This document shows positions 61,570 through 64,000 of a stretch of 64,000 nt of DNA, in pieces; position 1 is the stretch's first letter; each line of letters begins with the position of its first letter. A model generated the notes under the pieces. It was given only the letters and a program-made list of their open reading frames with translations. It made no database searches and was not told the DNA's origin. Position numbers and translations under genes: made by a program. The stretch comes from Desulfovibrio desulfuricans DSM 642 (GTDB lineage Bacteria > Desulfobacterota > Desulfovibrionia > Desulfovibrionales > Desulfovibrionaceae), in the NCBI RefSeq assembly GCF_000420465.1, contig NZ_ATUZ01000013.1:434001-498000 (forward strand), in the 5' to 3' direction.

Positions 61570-61595
61570 GCGCCGCCCTGCACGCAAGGCGGCGC
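61570..61595 (-). terminator. Intra-operon hairpin after the TonB receptor
   Basis: GCGCCGCC (61570-61577) pairs with GGCGGCGC (61588-61595). On the minus strand it is followed by TTTTTC, a leaky intrinsic terminator that would favour the receptor over the downstream ABC genes. Confidence 0.7.
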
Positions 61596-61603
61596 AATAC
61601 TGA

Positions 61604-63700
61604 TTAGAACTTGAGGTCAAAGCCAACCATGACGCTTGTGCCAGGCATGTTGTAAAGCCCCCGGTTGTTGCCGGAAAGCTCCATGCTGTATGCGTATGGC
61701 GTATTGAAGATGTTGTTTACCGCCACAAAGACCTTGCCTTCTTCAATGTGCATGTCATCGTAGCTGAAAGTATAGTCCAGCCTTGCGTTAAACACGTTGA
61801 TGTCGGGCAGACGATTTCTTTCATTCAGTGTGGTTACGTTGCTGGAAGGCGTTTTGGGGTTTGTCGTCCGCATCCAGTTGGCTGCGTAAACATCCTTGAG
61901 GTACTGGTAATCGCCGCTGAGCTGGAAGTTATCAAAGAACTTCCACTTGAAGCCGGTTTGCAGGGCAAAGGCAGGCGTGTAGGGCATTTTGCTTGTAGTT
62001 TCGCCGTCATCGCCCTTGGCCCATGTTTTCAGCCATGTTGCGCCCACAAAGAGCTCAAGGTTGTCTGTGGGCGTGACGCTGCCAGCAAGTTCAAGCCCGT
62101 CAATTTTGTATTCAGACGCGGACGAAGTGAAAAAGTCGCTGGTGGGGTTGGCGTTCCCGTACATATAGGCGCGCAGCCTGTCGCGGCCGTCATCGTGAAA
62201 GACCGTGGCGCTTGTCGTGAACAGCCCCGGCTGGGTGTGGCTGAGCGACATTTCATAGTGGTCCACCACTTCGGGGCGAATATCCTTGGTGTCCAGACCG
62301 GAAGGCAATGATGTTTTGTTGGTCAGCAGGCCCTGGAGGATAACAGGGCTTGGATAGTTGACGCCCCGCGCGTAGTTGAGGCCAAGATTGGTGTTGTTGT
62401 AGCCAAGCACAAGGCCCGCCTGAGGGGCGGTTTTGTCTTCAAAGAGGTTGCTTGTGTACAGGCGCAGACCAGCGGAAGGCGTAATGTGAAAGCTCTCCTT
62501 GCTGCCAAACATCTGGCTGATGGCAGCGTAGGGCGAAAACATCCTGTGCTGCGGAAATTCCCACGATGTTGTGGAATCTGTGGAATACGTCCGCTGATCG
62601 TTGCGCAGGTCGCTGATATCAAGATCAAAGCCATTGACGATCTCGCTGCCTTCCCAGATGGAATAGGTTTCGCGGCCTCGCAATCCGTACAGATTGTTGG
62701 TTTGCACCGATGTGGTTGTGTTGGAATTTTCGCCGCGCAGATAAAACAGCGTGTCGTTGTAATAGCCTTTGAGGTAACCATTGGCGTTGTTGTACTTGTT
62801 GATGAGGCTCAACGTGGCAAGGCTTGTCTGTGTATCGTAGCGGTCTGTGGTGCGGGTATTGGTAATGGGATTGTTGGGAACCTGAGTCTGTGCATCCACC
62901 CGGTTGGCCATCATGCGCAACGACCAGTTGTCAGACAGGCCTATGCCCATGTTGCCGTAGTAGCTCGCCTGGTAGGCCGCTGTGTGATCCTTGTGCCCCA
63001 GCGTGCTGACAAGGCTTTGCGCGGCATAAATATCCACATTGTCTTTTTTTGCGCCCATGCCCACGTTTTCGGCTACGGTGCCAAAGCTGCCGCCCTCTGC
63101 GCCAATGCGCAGCTCATAACCTTCCTTGGTCATGTATTTGGGAATAAAGTTCAGCATGGCATAACCGGTGCCAAAGCGCGACGGCTGGGGGTATTTGTAA
63201 ATTTCCATGCCCCCGAGGGCGTAAACCGGGATGCCGTCGGCCAAGGCCTGCCCGTACAGCACGCCGCTGCGCGGCACGTCATCAAAAAAGATATTGATGT
63301 CAGGGCTTGGATGGCTTGCGCCGCGCCCGCGCACATAAAGGCTCGCGCTGGTTTGCCCGCCGATGATGTTCTTTTTCTGATACATGACGCCCGGCACGTT
63401 GCGCAGGGCGTCATAAAAATCAAGAGAGTTCTGTAGGCGGATCTGCTCTTCAGTCACCACGTTGTACTGGGTGCCAAACCGCGTCTGCACTGGAACAGTT
63501 GGAGCCTGATCGGCCACGCCGAAAGCGGTTACGGCGGGCAGGTCATACGCTGTCAGGCTGCCCTGCGTGAGGTCTGCCTTTGAGGCAGGGGCCTCCTGCC
63601 CTCCTGTTTCGGGTGGAGTCTCTGCAGCCCAGCCCGGCTGAACGCAAAGACAGTGGCCTGCAAGCACGGCAGCCGCCACAATTGCTGAAACCTTGTTCAT
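61604..63700 (-). CDS. TonB-dependent outer-membrane receptor
   Basis: 698 residues. Signal peptide ending PGWAAE (near 25), then a plug domain: DLPAVTAFGVADQAPTVPVQ, NVPGVMYQKK, TSASLYVRGRG and FFDDVPRSGVLYG. The beta-barrel has many YxxxDxxY-like strands and ends VMVGFDLKF with terminal Phe, needed for BAM insertion. It imports a scarce chelated metal or cofactor. First gene of the operon with the methyltransferase and ABC importer; a TonB gene is convergent at the far end. GGAGG precedes the ATG. The 160-base leader and the operator-like promoter suggest tight metal control. Confidence 0.93.
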   Translation of the reverse strand: MNKVSAIVAAAVLAGHCLCVQPGWAAETPPETGGQEAPASKADLTQGSLTAYDLPAVTAFGVADQAPTVPVQTRFGTQYNVVTEEQIRLQNSLDFYDALRNVPGVMYQKKNIIGGQTSASLYVRGRGASHPSPDINIFFDDVPRSGVLYGQALADGIPVYALGGMEIYKYPQPSRFGTGYAMLNFIPKYMTKEGYELRIGAEGGSFGTVAENVGMGAKKDNVDIYAAQSLVSTLGHKDHTAAYQASYYGNMGIGLSDNWSLRMMANRVDAQTQVPNNPITNTRTTDRYDTQTSLATLSLINKYNNANGYLKGYYNDTLFYLRGENSNTTTSVQTNNLYGLRGRETYSIWEGSEIVNGFDLDISDLRNDQRTYSTDSTTSWEFPQHRMFSPYAAISQMFGSKESFHITPSAGLRLYTSNLFEDKTAPQAGLVLGYNNTNLGLNYARGVNYPSPVILQGLLTNKTSLPSGLDTKDIRPEVVDHYEMSLSHTQPGLFTTSATVFHDDGRDRLRAYMYGNANPTSDFFTSSASEYKIDGLELAGSVTPTDNLELFVGATWLKTWAKGDDGETTSKMPYTPAFALQTGFKWKFFDNFQLSGDYQYLKDVYAANWMRTTNPKTPSSNVTTLNERNRLPDINVFNARLDYTFSYDDMHIEEGKVFVAVNNIFNTPYAYSMELSGNNRGLYNMPGTSVMVGFDLKF

Positions 63701-63866
63701 TACACGTCTTCCTCCTTCTTATACCTGTCGCGCGGGGTGCGCGTGGGCTTTTCGCAGGGGATTGCTGCACAACCTTTTGAGAGTGTTATGTAATACAAAA
63801 AAGTGTTACCGTGCGGGCGACAAATACAGCAAAAGGGCGCAAGGATGCCGCCCAGCTTGTTGATTT

Positions 63867-63895
63867 ATGTTATTTTTTTAAAAAATGTAACACAA
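63867..63895 (-). promoter_or_regulatory. Promoter of the receptor operon overlapped by a NikR-like site
   Basis: Minus strand: -35 TTGTGT (63895-63890), 17-base spacer, -10 TAACAT (63872-63867). The same bases, read on the plus strand, form ATGTTAT-N13-GTAACAC (63867-63893). From memory, this matches the GTGTTAC-N13/14-GTAACAC NikR operator proposed for delta-proteobacteria at 12 of 14 positions. A GTGTTAC half-site also lies at 63803-63809. Confidence 0.5.
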
Positions 63896-63907
63896 ACTAT
63901 AGTTTGT
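63892..63907. promoter_or_regulatory. Perfect 16-bp palindrome
   Basis: ACAAACTATAGTTTGT has no mismatch and abuts the NikR-like site upstream of the -35 box. It lies between the receptor promoter and a possible divergent gene and may bind a second regulator. Confidence 0.55.
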
Positions 63908-63934
63908 CTGCGATACAGTCAAGCTGGTGATACC

Positions 63935-64000
63935 ATGAATATCTGCAAGAATGCCCGTGTGGTATGCTGGCAAAAGAGGGGGGATTGTACCCGGCAGGGA
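63935..64000 (+). CDS. Possible start of a divergent gene (cut by window end)
   Basis: ATG at 63935 opens a frame of 22 codons with no stop before the window ends (MNICKNARVVCWQKRG...). The Shine-Dalgarno is weak (GGTGA). The product cannot be identified. It is divergent from the receptor gene, so the palindrome at 63892 would lie in a shared control region. Confidence 0.25.
   Translation, partial: MNICKNARVVCWQKRGDCTRQG

Noticed and set aside
63701..63866. Cobalamin riboswitch upstream of the TonB receptor
   Set aside because: Looked for the GCCACTG-type B12 box and its partners on the coding strand and did not find them.
1..64000. CRISPR array, complete tRNA or rRNA, replication origin
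   Set aside because: No spaced direct repeats, no complete cloverleaf and no rRNA sequence seen by eye; only the two tRNA halves and the tRNA-Glu end.

Overview
The window looks like chromosome of a sulfate-reducing Desulfovibrio-type bacterium (Desulfovibrionales). The signs are a membrane-anchored periplasmic [NiFe] hydrogenase operon with cytochrome b and maturation protease, a fused HgdC-type activator/dehydratase protein, a NIT-domain chemoreceptor, small conserved proteins beside pgsA and ftsB, and GC-rich core genes throughout. The genus is an inference from gene content; no rRNA or other species marker is present.

Bases 1 to about 14,884 are an AT-richer genomic island. The window opens on the last 12 bases of a tRNA-Glu gene, and the 18-base sequence there recurs at 14867-14884 at the end of a decayed tRNA-Glu 3' half. 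Cargo: a broken tyrosine integrase next to the left end, an IS3 OrfA remnant, a DUF6051-like alpha/beta hydrolase, a giant cyclic beta-1,2-glucan synthase (NdvB/ChvB type), an AAA ATPase with an unassigned N-terminal domain, and several small orphan genes. A second decayed tRNA 3' half (CAT anticodon, fMet-like) lies just inside the right end on the opposite strand.

From 15.2 to 17.8 kb is a second accessory patch: an operon of an isoprenylcysteine-methyltransferase-like membrane protein, a MarR regulator and a lipoprotein hydrolase, with a palindromic operator at its promoter, followed by an IS3 OrfB remnant.

From 17.8 to 49.7 kb is housekeeping chromosome: DUF1992, mutS, lapA-like, HIT, a DHH-CBS-nucleotidyltransferase and xerD (minus strand); folK and a PP0621-like protein; the 1,449-residue HgdC-like fusion; an M23 peptidase; pcm, mrp, pgsA, an 84-aa protein, ftsB-like, a TPR protein and a lipoprotein; fbp, tsaD, trxA-trxB-bamD, a CDF transporter with three tandem C-terminal domains, engB, efp, ftsK and lolA.

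From 49.8 to 64 kb the region has a metal and hydrogen theme. The [NiFe] hydrogenase operon (small and large subunits, cytochrome b, protease) is followed by a chemoreceptor, then tonB, then a minus-strand operon of TonB-dependent receptor, methyltransferase and metal-type ABC importer. The receptor promoter overlaps a sequence resembling the NikR operator proposed for delta-proteobacteria, so I infer that this is a nickel (or cobalt) uptake system supplying the hydrogenase.
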